DNA from: an uncultured Lachnospiraceae bacterium
GTDB lineage: Bacteria; Bacillota; Clostridia; Lachnospirales; Lachnospiraceae
Direction of reading: 5' to 3'
Length of the DNA stretch: 7,640 nt
Assembly: GCA_934434905.1 (NCBI GenBank)
Contig: CAKSAI010000143.1
Span: forward strand, 1 to 7,640
The notes under the pieces were generated by a model. The model had not been told where the DNA came from and did no database searches. It saw only the letters and a list, made by a program, of their open reading frames with translations. A program made the translations under genes and the position numbers. Numbering within the stretch: position 1 is the first letter of the stretch; each line of letters begins with the position of its first letter. This document shows, piece by piece, positions 1 to 6,572 of the stretch.

Positions 1-1048
1 GGTAGCCAAGATGAATCAGCAAGGTCAGCACATCATCCCGGTTCTGGAAGGTGATAAGATCGTTAGCAAATCCATTGGTGTCTACTGGAACATCGATACC
101 ACCAAGCAGTTCAGCAATTGTTTTGGAAAGCCCGTCAAAGTCCAAGCTGATATAATTCATCAGACTTTTTGCAGCAGAGGTTTCTGTCCAATAGGAAAGA
201 AATTTATTATTCCGAACAGCTTTCATGACGGAATTAGGATTATATATGGAACCTGCTCCTTCCAGCGTGTATCCATCGTACCATTGCTTCATCATAGAAA
301 AATCCCGGTGGTACCTGGTACAAAGATTTTGAACCTCCTCTTCGGTAAAGCCTACATATTCAGCGAATTCCTCGGGGAGAATCATCGAATATTCCTGAAA
401 GTCGGAAATCGCTGATTGTGAGCCATCTTTCTTAATGGGAAGAATACCGGTCATATATGCTGCGGCAAATATCTTATCCGTTGCTCCGCTGTTCTTGAAA
501 AGAGAGCGTAAAAAGACCAGATACTCATTTTGAATTTCCGGTATTTCCCGGATAGGGGCATCCCATTCATCAATAATCGCAATGAACTTATTCCCGGTTA
601 GCTCTACAGCGTTGGTTAGTGTTGTAGAAAAGGATTCATCCGCCTTAATATCAGGGTATGCAACTAAAAGCTCTTCTGTCACTTTCCTTTTGATAAAAGA
701 GATCAGTCCGTTCTTGCCTGCTTCCCCGATGATATTTGTCATATCCAGGTAAATGATATCGTACTTATTTAAATATTGTCTGTATGAGTTGTTGATTTTT
801 TTGTTTACAGCAATCTCAAGGTCATCAAAGAGAATTGATGAATCACAGGTCTTATCATAATAAGCGCATAACATTTTTGCGGCGAAAGATTTTCCGAAAC
901 GGCGGGGTCTGCTGATGCAGGTCAGGCATCTTGGTGTATCAATGGTTTGATTAATCAACCCTATCAGTCCGGTTTTATCCACATATATGTCGTTTCTGAT
1001 TCTGGAAAATCCGCTATTGCCCGGATTCAGATAATTTCCCATAGACAT
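1..1048 (-). CDS. AAA-ATPase-like protein, 3' end cut by window edge
   Basis: The visible 349 residues run off the window with no stop. The N-terminus (MSMGNYLNPGNSGF) and the P-loop-like RPRRFGKS (residues 47-54) are hallmarks of the AAA-ATPase-like family (Pfam AAA-ATPase_like). Members usually have 500-580 residues and end in a PD-(D/E)XK nuclease-like domain (DUF1703). That domain would lie outside the window, so its presence is inferred from the family. A Walker B-like IIDEWD motif (D160, E161) follows. The first glycine of a classical Walker A is Arg47, which is normal for this family. Start at 1048: a GAGAGGAAGG ribosome site (1053-1062) suits this ATG better than the in-frame ATG at 1042. 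The gene follows the regulator on the same strand after 99 bp but has its own promoter. Its cellular role is unknown; copies are often numerous in gut Firmicutes and Bacteroidetes. A link to inositol use is not supported. Confidence is high for the family, low for function. Confidence 0.88.
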   Translation of the reverse strand, partial: MSMGNYLNPGNSGFSRIRNDIYVDKTGLIGLINQTIDTPRCLTCISRPRRFGKSFAAKMLCAYYDKTCDSSILFDDLEIAVNKKINNSYRQYLNKYDIIYLDMTNIIGEAGKNGLISFIKRKVTEELLVAYPDIKADESFSTTLTNAVELTGNKFIAIIDEWDAPIREIPEIQNEYLVFLRSLFKNSGATDKIFAAAYMTGILPIKKDGSQSAISDFQEYSMILPEEFAEYVGFTEEEVQNLCTRYHRDFSMMKQWYDGYTLEGAGSIYNPNSVMKAVRNNKFLSYWTETSAAKSLMNYISLDFDGLSKTIAELLGGIDVPVDTNGFANDLITFQNRDDVLTLLIHLGY

Positions 1049-1066
1049 TACACCTTCCTCTCGTAT

Positions 1067-1086
1067 CCGGTGTACCAGTACACCGG
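1067..1086. repeat. Perfect 9-bp inverted repeat in the leader of the ATPase gene
   Basis: The arms CCGGTGTAC and GTACACCGG are exact reverse complements separated by CA. Relative to the predicted - strand start point (about 1095) the repeat covers roughly +9 to +28, a usual place for a repressor operator. In RNA it could form a GC-rich hairpin with a short loop ending 4 nt before the ribosome binding site. No T-tract follows on the - strand, so it is unlikely to be a terminator for the upstream regulator gene. The inverted repeat is seen directly; its function is inferred. Confidence 0.75.
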
Positions 1087-1101
1087 CAATCTATATACAC
1101 T

Positions 1102-1130
1102 ATTATAAGAGTCTTGTTCCTGTTCCGCAA
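1102..1130 (-). promoter_or_regulatory. Sigma-A-type promoter of the ATPase gene
   Basis: Read on the - strand, TTGCGG (1125-1130) lies 17 bp upstream of a perfect TATAAT (1102-1107). Transcription would start near 1095, giving a leader of about 47 nt before the ATG at 1048. It lies just past the stop codon of the LacI-type gene, so the ATPase gene is probably transcribed independently, with possible read-through because no terminator separates the two. Confidence 0.72.
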
Positions 1131-1147
1131 TATAATTTTAGAAAAGT

Positions 1148-2176
1148 TCATTCAATGATTGCCAAATTTCCCACAGATCCCCGCTCAATCACATAAGGCC
1201 TTAATATGATCTGCCTCGGCATCTGGGGCTGTGCCTTTCCGGCAATCTCGATCAGGCGGGAAAGCGCAAGGTCTACCAATTCCAGAATCGGATGTGCGAC
1301 ACTGTCGAACTGTGGACGGGATATTGCACCCAGCTCATATCCATCGGAGCCGACAATGGAAATATCCTGCGGGATGCGTAAGCCTGCATCCTGCAGCGCA
1401 TTGACTACGCCCAGCGTTACAATATCACTTTGCACATAGATGGCGGTGGCCTGCGAGATAAGCTTCAGATTCCCGGAAGCCGTGCGGTAGGCACTGTCAT
1501 AGGAGCCGTCCACCGTCAGAACAAAATCACCCCGAAAGGCTATGCTGCTTTCCGTAAGAGCCTGGCGATAGCCGTTGGTCCGATCCTCAAATTCGCGCCA
1601 GGGACAGGTGAAAGTAAGGATGTTCTTATGCCCGTGGGAGATCAGGTGATGGGTACCCAGGTATCCGCCGGTATAGTTGTCAGAATCTACAATGTCCACT
1701 GCTTCGTAGGAATTTCTGGAGCAATGCAGCAGATAGATATGAGGTATGCCGATCTCCTTGAGATACTGGTGGAGCTTATCATCGAAATGCCGATGCAGAA
1801 TGATGAAGCTGTCGATAATGTTGAGACGTATCAGATCCCGCAGCTTTTCAAGCCCGCCTTCCTCCTGGGTAGAGAAGGGAAGCGGGATGGTATAATAATT
1901 CTTTTCCGCCGCCCTTGCAGTCAAAAGGCTCAGAGTATAATTAATAAACAGATCGTCAAAAAAGGGACGGCCTGTGATTAAGATTCCAATGGTTCTTCTT
2001 TTCCCGGAAAGAAGGGTCTTCTTCCCTTTTGCGTGCTCTACATAGCCATATTGCAGTGCAAGCTTCTGCACGCGCTCCTTGGTCTCAAAGGAGATAGAGG
2101 GGTGGTCGTTTAAGCACCGGGATACGGTGGACTGGCTGACGCCGGCCAGCTTCGCAAGTTCGCTTGTGGTGATCAT
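1148..2176 (-). CDS. LacI/GalR-family transcriptional regulator, divergent to the iol operon
   Basis: This 342-residue protein has the usual LacI-family length. Residues 2-25 form the helix-turn-helix (TTSELAKLAGVSQSTVSRCLN). A linker with Leu55 follows, then a periplasmic-binding-protein-like effector domain from about residue 61 (RTIGILI) to 335, with family landmarks DSDNYTGG, RTNGYRQAL and GSDGYELGA. The hinge is atypical: VEHAKGKKTLLSG replaces the common PNxxARxL pattern and appears one residue longer than in PurR. Start at 2176: it places the HTH at the extreme N-terminus and has an AGAAGG site 7 nt upstream. Divergent placement next to the inositol operon suggests that it controls that operon, probably as a repressor released by inositol or an inosose-like effector, and perhaps its own gene. 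The characterised iol repressors of Bacillus and several other Firmicutes are DeoR-type, so a LacI-type regulator is a different solution. Family call firm; target and effector inferred. Confidence 0.93.
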   Translation of the reverse strand: MITTSELAKLAGVSQSTVSRCLNDHPSISFETKERVQKLALQYGYVEHAKGKKTLLSGKRRTIGILITGRPFFDDLFINYTLSLLTARAAEKNYYTIPLPFSTQEEGGLEKLRDLIRLNIIDSFIILHRHFDDKLHQYLKEIGIPHIYLLHCSRNSYEAVDIVDSDNYTGGYLGTHHLISHGHKNILTFTCPWREFEDRTNGYRQALTESSIAFRGDFVLTVDGSYDSAYRTASGNLKLISQATAIYVQSDIVTLGVVNALQDAGLRIPQDISIVGSDGYELGAISRPQFDSVAHPILELVDLALSRLIEIAGKAQPQMPRQIILRPYVIERGSVGNLAIIE

Positions 2177-2225
2177 GGGAGTACCTTCTTATCTAAAAAT
2201 CCTAAATCCGCTTAATTCCTTTCTT

Positions 2226-2254
2226 ATTAAAGCAGATACAGCTAGAAAAATCAA
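2226..2254 (-). promoter_or_regulatory. Probable promoter of the LacI-type regulator gene
   Basis: On the - strand TTGATT (2249-2254) and TTTAAT (2226-2231) are spaced by exactly 17 bp. The start point would be near 2219, about 43 nt before the ATG at 2176. A TTATGC half-site (2255-2260) abuts the -35 element and resembles the boxes in front of the operon promoter, which is compatible with autoregulation. The -35 matches the consensus in only four of six positions. Confidence 0.5.
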
Positions 2255-2281
2255 GCATAACTTTCCAAAAAACAATAAAAG

Positions 2282-2335
2282 TATGCATAAATTATGCGTA
2301 AAAAGTAGTGCATAATGTATTGAAACTATGCGCAA
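2282..2335. promoter_or_regulatory. Cluster of four TATGCRYAA-like boxes, probable operators
   Basis: TATGCATAA (2282-2290), TATGCGTAA (2293-2301), AGTGCATAA (2307-2315) and TATGCGCAA (2327-2335) are near copies of one 9-bp element. The first two form an imperfect inverted pair around 2291. ATTATGC (2291-2297) and GCATAAT (2310-2316) form a perfect 7-bp inverted repeat with a 12-bp spacer. The fourth box lies inside the spacer of the operon promoter, where a bound protein would block RNA polymerase. The divergent LacI-type protein is the obvious candidate binder. The repeats are seen directly; assignment to this regulator is inferred. Confidence 0.6.
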
Positions 2336-2348
2336 AATATGTTATAAA
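2320..2348 (+). promoter_or_regulatory. Extended -10 promoter of the inositol operon
   Basis: TTGAAA (2320-2325) and TATAAA (2343-2348) are separated by 17 bp, and a TG at 2340-2341 gives an extended -10. The start point is expected near 2355, leaving a leader of about 46 nt that ends in a purine-rich stretch with GAGGG (2389-2393), 7 nt before the ATG at 2401. It is the only strong promoter seen ahead of the five + strand genes. A TATGCGCAA box lies between its two elements. Confidence 0.75.
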
Positions 2349-2400
2349 AAAATAAAGATCATAAGCGTTTTAAATTTTAAGAGAGAAAGAGGGAAAGAGC

Positions 2401-3567
2401 ATGAGAGAAATGGTAAGAGCAGCCGTACTTACAGGTCCCGGAAAAGTTGAACTTCAGAAATTTCCTTATCCGGAACTGCCTAAGGGAGGCGCAATCATCC
2501 GAACAGAGTTGTCCGGTATTTGTGGCACAGACAAGCATACCTTCAAAGGGGAGGTGCGCCAGTATGCGGGGACGCCTCAGGAGGTAACGACACCCTTCCC
2601 AATCATTCAGGGACATGAGAATGTCGGAATCATCGAGGAGATCACCGAAGAAGGACGTCGCCATCTGGAATTTGACGGACAGGAGCTTCACGTAGGCGAC
2701 CGTGTTGTTATGTGTCCGGATACAACATGCGGAGAATGCTGGTTCTGTAAGCATATTCCGGACTATCCGTGGTGTGATGATATCCGTTCATACGGAAATT
2801 CCTTTTCCTGCGCAAACGCACCACATTTGTTTGGTGGATTCGCGGAATACATGGCAATTACGGACAGGGTGAAGCTGTATAAGGTGCCGGAAGGCATGAG
2901 GCCGGAAGTAGCAGTGTTTGCAGAGCTTTTTGATGTTACATACACATTGGATAAGGCAAAAGAATTATATGCATTTGACGGAGAAGGCTTTGCATTTGGA
3001 GACACGGTAGCAATCCTTGGTGCAGGTCCGCTGGGTATTATGCACTTGATCAAAGCAAGAATGTTGGGCGCAGATAAGGTCATCATGACAGATACCTCAC
3101 AGTTCCGTCTGAATATTGCAAAACAGTTCGGAGCAGACATCACCATGTGCCTTGCAGATACTACGCAGGAAGAAAGGATCGAGATCGTAAAGAACGAGAC
3201 CGGAGGACGCGGTGCAGATGTGGTAGTTGAATGTGCCGGTGAACCGGAAGCATTTCCGGAAGGACTTGCAATGGTGCGTAAATCCGGAGTGTATCTGATC
3301 GTAGGAAACTTTGTAGATGTAGGACGTACCGTGGAGCTTAAGCCGCATGAGCTGTGTGCAAAGAATGTTCGTATTCTGGGAATGTCGAATCACTCCATTT
3401 CCGGTTATGGACCATCACTGCGAATGCTGCAGCGTTATGAATCCATGTATCCAATCGATCAGCTGATCACACATCGCTTCACCTTAGAAGAGGCCGAGAA
3501 AGCGATTCGTACCGCCATGGATTACAGCACCAGCATGAAGGTAGTTATGGATCCGTGGAAGAAATAG
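2401..3567 (+). CDS. Zinc-dependent medium-chain dehydrogenase, first gene of the iol operon
   Basis: This 388-residue protein is an MDR alcohol/polyol dehydrogenase. The GroES-like catalytic domain (about 1-180) has catalytic zinc ligands C41 (in GICGTD), H72 and E73 (in GHENVG), with E175 (in AELFD) as the likely fourth. The structural zinc loop has C110, C113, C116 and C125. The Rossmann domain follows, with GAGPLG at 207-212. D231 after the second strand favours NAD+ over NADP+. About ten extra residues precede GDRV (around 86-97) compared with many MDRs. The stop codon overlaps the ribosome site of iolC, so the two genes are translationally close. By position it should oxidise inositol or an inositol-derived ketone. 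Thermotoga maritima IolM is a known MDR inosose dehydrogenase, so the class has a precedent. It is not IolG, which belongs to the Gfo/Idh/MocA family. The exact substrate cannot be read from the sequence; sorbitol- or threitol-type dehydrogenases are alternatives. Confidence 0.9.
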   Translation: MREMVRAAVLTGPGKVELQKFPYPELPKGGAIIRTELSGICGTDKHTFKGEVRQYAGTPQEVTTPFPIIQGHENVGIIEEITEEGRRHLEFDGQELHVGDRVVMCPDTTCGECWFCKHIPDYPWCDDIRSYGNSFSCANAPHLFGGFAEYMAITDRVKLYKVPEGMRPEVAVFAELFDVTYTLDKAKELYAFDGEGFAFGDTVAILGAGPLGIMHLIKARMLGADKVIMTDTSQFRLNIAKQFGADITMCLADTTQEERIEIVKNETGGRGADVVVECAGEPEAFPEGLAMVRKSGVYLIVGNFVDVGRTVELKPHELCAKNVRILGMSNHSISGYGPSLRMLQRYESMYPIDQLITHRFTLEEAEKAIRTAMDYSTSMKVVMDPWKK

Positions 3568-3570
3568 GAG
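3566..3570 (+). promoter_or_regulatory. Ribosome binding site of iolC, overlapping the upstream stop
   Basis: AGGAG shares its first two bases with the TAG stop (3565-3567) of the dehydrogenase gene and lies 11 nt before the ATG at 3582. This favours the ATG over the in-frame GTG at 3555, which would add nine residues absent from IolC relatives. The overlap suggests translational coupling. Confidence 0.65.
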
Positions 3571-3581
3571 CAGAGAAAGCT

Positions 3582-4616
3582 ATGAGATATATCGCGTTTG
3601 ATGATGCAAGACCTTTTGACCTGGTGCTGCTGGGAAGAGTGGCTATCGATTTTAATCCTGCCTATAATGACCAGGTAAAGGAAGAATTTAAACCCTTAAA
3701 AAAGGTGCATGTGTTTGAAAAATTTTTGGGTGGTTCTCCGGCCAATATTGCAGTTGGCGTTAGTAAACATGGACTGAAGACAGGCTTTATCGCAAAAGTA
3801 TCGGACGATCAGTTCGGAGAATTCGTGATAGACTATTTCGATGAAGCGGGAATAGATACTTCCCAGATTACAAAGTGTAAGAATGGAGAGAAGCTGGGTC
3901 TTACTTTTACCGAGATGCTTTCTTCTTCTGAGAGCAGCATTTTGATGTATCGGAATTGTATCGCTGATCTTCAGTTATCCGTGGATGATATCAGCGAGGA
4001 GTATATAAAAAATACCAAAGCGCTTCTGGTTTCCGGTACCGCACTTGCCCAGAGCCCTTCCAGAGAAGCGGCGATTAAAGCCGTGATGCTGGCAAAGCGG
4101 AATGGGACAAAGGTCATATTTGATATTGATTATCGTGCTTATAATTGGAATAATGCGGATGAGATTTCGGTTTACTATTCCATTATAGCAAAAGAAGCAG
4201 ATATCATCATGGGGTCCAGAGAAGAATTTGATCTGACGGAGAGATTGATAAAGCCGGGCATGAGTGATGAGGAAAGTGCAGCATACTGGCAGGAATATCA
4301 TGCAAAAATCGTGGTGATCAAGCATGGCATGAAGGGCTCTACGGCATATACCAATGACGGACAGAGCTATTCCATTAAGCCGTTTCCGGTGCAGGCAAGA
4401 AAAGGCTTTGGAGGCGGAGACGGTTACGCGGCAGGATTTTTATACGGTCTGTTCCGGGGGTGGGAGATGATTGACTGCCTGGAGTTCGGCACAGCAGAGG
4501 CATCCATGATGGTGCGCAGCAACAACTGCTCAGATGATTTGCCAAATGAAGAACAAGTGCGGGCCTTTATCGCAGAAGAAAAGGCAATCTATGGTGAAAT
4601 GGTAGCCCGCGTATAG
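3582..4616 (+). CDS. iolC: 5-dehydro-2-deoxygluconokinase IolC
   Basis: This PfkB/ribokinase-family sugar kinase has 344 residues. It phosphorylates 2-deoxy-5-keto-D-gluconate with ATP to the 6-phosphate, which feeds the IolJ aldolase (EC 2.7.1.92). The N-terminus (FDLVLLGRVAIDFN), the substrate-binding GGSPANIA (50-57), and the IolC-typical SSILMYR and LLVSGTALAQSPSREA stretches closely follow Bacillus IolC. The C-terminal PfkB signature is FGGGDGYAAGF, with the catalytic base at D280; Bacillus has FGAGDSYASAF there, so the alanine of GAGD is a glycine here. The start at ATG 3582 gives the family's normal N-terminus; a GTG at 3555 overlaps the previous gene and is unlikely. It lies 14 nt after the dehydrogenase and 11 nt before iolD. 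The cytoplasmic location is inferred from the absence of signal or membrane segments. The identification is firm. Confidence 0.95.
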   Translation: MRYIAFDDARPFDLVLLGRVAIDFNPAYNDQVKEEFKPLKKVHVFEKFLGGSPANIAVGVSKHGLKTGFIAKVSDDQFGEFVIDYFDEAGIDTSQITKCKNGEKLGLTFTEMLSSSESSILMYRNCIADLQLSVDDISEEYIKNTKALLVSGTALAQSPSREAAIKAVMLAKRNGTKVIFDIDYRAYNWNNADEISVYYSIIAKEADIIMGSREEFDLTERLIKPGMSDEESAAYWQEYHAKIVVIKHGMKGSTAYTNDGQSYSIKPFPVQARKGFGGGDGYAAGFLYGLFRGWEMIDCLEFGTAEASMMVRSNNCSDDLPNEEQVRAFIAEEKAIYGEMVARV

Positions 4617-4627
4617 AGGGGGAGAAG

Positions 4628-6559
4628 ATGGAAAAAACAATCAAAATGACAGTGGCGCAGGCTATTGTAAAGTTTCTTGATAACCAGTACGTTTCCATGG
4701 ATGGAGTGGAGACAAAATTTGTAGAAGGGTTCTATACCATCTTCGGACACGGAATCGCTGTAGGTCTGGGCGAAGCGCTGGATACGAATCCGGGCAATTT
4801 AAAGGTATTGCAGGGAAGAAATGAACAGGGAATGTGCCACACGGCAATTGCATTTGCCAAGCAGCACAACCGCAGAAAGATCATTCCCTGTGCATCTTCC
4901 ATAGGACCGGGGGCAGCGAATATGATTACGGCCTGTGCTACGGCAACCGTTAACAACATTCCGCTTCTTGTATTCCCGGCAGATACGTTTGCCTCAAGAC
5001 AGCCGGATCCGGTACTGCAGCAATTGGAAAAGAGCGACAGCCTCGCCGTTACAACAAATGATGCATTCAAGCCGGTGTGTAAGTACTGGGACAGGATTAC
5101 CAGACCGGAGATGATCATGACAGCGCTGATCAATGCCATGCGTGTGTTGACAGATCCGGCAGAGACCGGTGCCTGCTGTATCGCTCTTTGCCAGGATGTA
5201 GAAGGAGAGAGCTTTGAATATCCGGAGTACTTTTTCCAGAAACGCGTACACAGAATTACAAGAGTCGCTGCGGCCAAAGAAGAATTAGAGGATATTGCAC
5301 AAGTAATTTTAAAAGCAGAGAAGCCTTTGATCATTGTGGGTGGTGGCGTGAAATACTCCGAAGCCGGTGAAACAGTGGAAAGGTTCTGTGAAGAATTCAG
5401 AATTCCATTTGGCGAGAGTCAGGCAGGAAAGAGCGCATGCATCTCCAGCCATCCAATGTGTCTTGGCGGAATCGGTGTAACCGGTACATATGCGGCCAAT
5501 GTGATTGCAAGGGATGCGGATGCAGTCATTGCCATCGGAAGCAGAATGTCGGATTTTTCAACAGGATCCAAACGGCTGTTCCAAAATGAAAATGTCAGAT
5601 TCATTACGATTAATAACTGCAGATTCCATGCATACAAGCTGGATGCAGTTAAGGCAGTGGGTGATGCAAAGGCGACTTTGGAAGCACTGGCCGATATATT
5701 AAGAAGGAAAGGCTACAAGTCCGGTTATCAGAGTGAAATAGAGGATGTAAAGGAAGCCTGGACCAAAGAAATGGAACGTCTGTCATTGCTTACATACAGC
5801 AAAGAGGGATTTGAACCAAACATAAAGGCAAGAGATCAGCGTACGATTCCGGAATTCGTAGCGTTGACCGGAGGCGAATTGACCCAGACAGCTGCAATCG
5901 CTGCAGTCAGAAGGACAATCGATGCGGATGCAGTCATTATCACGGCCGGCGGGTCCCTGCCAAGCTGCCTTCAGAGAATGTGGAGTACCGACAAGAGATA
6001 TGCGTATCATGCTGAGTACGGCTATTCCTGTATGGGCTACGAAGTTGCTGCAACGCTGGGCGTGAAGATGGCAGAGCCGGACAGTGAGGTGTACGCCTTT
6101 GTGGGTGACGGAAGCTTTCAGATGCTGCACAGCGAGATCATGACCATCATGCAGGAAAGGAAAAAAGTCAACATCCTTGTTTTTGATAACTGCGGATTTG
6201 GCTGTATCAACAATCTTGAGATGAATCACGGAATCGGAAGCCTTGCCACGGAATTCCGTTATAGCAGCAGCAAAAAGCCGGATGGAGCATTGATCCCGGT
6301 TGATTATGCGAAGGTAGCAGAAGGATATGGACTGAAGTCCTATACCTGTCGGACCATTTCGGAACTGGAAGCAGCATTGCAAGACGCGAAAAAACAGAAG
6401 ATAGCATGCCTGTTTGATCTGAAGGTAATCCCCAAGACCATGACAGACGGATATGAATCCTGGTGGGATGTGGGAATTGCGACCACATCTTTAAAGGAAA
6501 GCGTAAAGGAAGCTTGCAAAGGTGTTATGGAAGGCAGAAAACAGGCAAGAAAATATTAA
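4628..6559 (+). CDS. iolD: 3D-(3,5/4)-trihydroxycyclohexane-1,2-dione hydrolase IolD
   Basis: IolD opens the ring of the cyclic dione made by IolE to give 5-deoxy-D-glucuronate (EC 3.7.1.22), using thiamine diphosphate (ThDP). The 643 residues fit the family (about 640). It has the three-part fold of acetolactate-synthase-like enzymes. The N-terminal pyrimidine-binding domain has the likely activating glutamate E66 in GRNEQGMCH. A central domain contains IIVGGGVKYS and AIGSRMSDF. In the C-terminal domain the ThDP/Mg2+ motif starts with GDG at 493-495 and ends with DN at 520-521, within the IolD-specific stretches GDGSFQMLHSE and DNCGFGCINNLE. A strong purine-rich ribosome site (AGGGGGAG) precedes the ATG. 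The stop codon is part of the iolB ribosome site. No frameshift or missing catalytic residue was seen. Confidence 0.97.
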   Translation: MEKTIKMTVAQAIVKFLDNQYVSMDGVETKFVEGFYTIFGHGIAVGLGEALDTNPGNLKVLQGRNEQGMCHTAIAFAKQHNRRKIIPCASSIGPGAANMITACATATVNNIPLLVFPADTFASRQPDPVLQQLEKSDSLAVTTNDAFKPVCKYWDRITRPEMIMTALINAMRVLTDPAETGACCIALCQDVEGESFEYPEYFFQKRVHRITRVAAAKEELEDIAQVILKAEKPLIIVGGGVKYSEAGETVERFCEEFRIPFGESQAGKSACISSHPMCLGGIGVTGTYAANVIARDADAVIAIGSRMSDFSTGSKRLFQNENVRFITINNCRFHAYKLDAVKAVGDAKATLEALADILRRKGYKSGYQSEIEDVKEAWTKEMERLSLLTYSKEGFEPNIKARDQRTIPEFVALTGGELTQTAAIAAVRRTIDADAVIITAGGSLPSCLQRMWSTDKRYAYHAEYGYSCMGYEVAATLGVKMAEPDSEVYAFVGDGSFQMLHSEIMTIMQERKKVNILVFDNCGFGCINNLEMNHGIGSLATEFRYSSSKKPDGALIPVDYAKVAEGYGLKSYTCRTISELEAALQDAKKQKIACLFDLKVIPKTMTDGYESWWDVGIATTSLKESVKEACKGVMEGRKQARKY

Positions 6560-6564
6560 GGAGG
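6558..6564 (+). promoter_or_regulatory. Ribosome binding site of iolB, overlapping the iolD stop
   Basis: AAGGAGG is a near-perfect anti-16S match, shares two bases with the iolD TAA (6557-6559) and lies 8 nt before the ATG at 6573. It fixes the iolB start and rules out the in-frame GTG at 6522, which would overlap iolD by 38 nt. Coupling of iolD and iolB translation is likely. Confidence 0.8.
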
Positions 6565-6572
6565 CGCTTCCA

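Noticed and set aside
11..415. 134-codon open frame on the + strand
   Set aside because: It lies wholly antisense to the AAA-ATPase-like gene, whose - strand reading shows clear family motifs. It has no good ribosome site and no recognisable domain.
1087..1147. Terminator after the LacI-type gene
   Set aside because: No hairpin followed by a T-tract on the - strand. The strong palindrome at 1067-1086 lacks a T-run and lies past the promoter of the next gene.
1430..1981. 183-codon open frame on the + strand
   Set aside because: It is antisense to the LacI-type gene. The protein looks like a random reverse-frame reading, and the - strand has the HTH and effector domain.
2359..2373. Catabolite-responsive element (cre) in the operon leader
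   Set aside because: The AAGCGTTTT core fits, but three conserved outer positions of the cre consensus (the leading TG and the trailing C) do not match. Too weak to call as CcpA control.
4732..5334. 200-codon open frame on the - strand
   Set aside because: It is fully inside iolD in antisense, with no promoter or ribosome site, and is explained by codon composition of iolD.
5783..6382. 199-codon open frame on the - strand
   Set aside because: It is antisense to the conserved ThDP-binding part of iolD, with no family motif.
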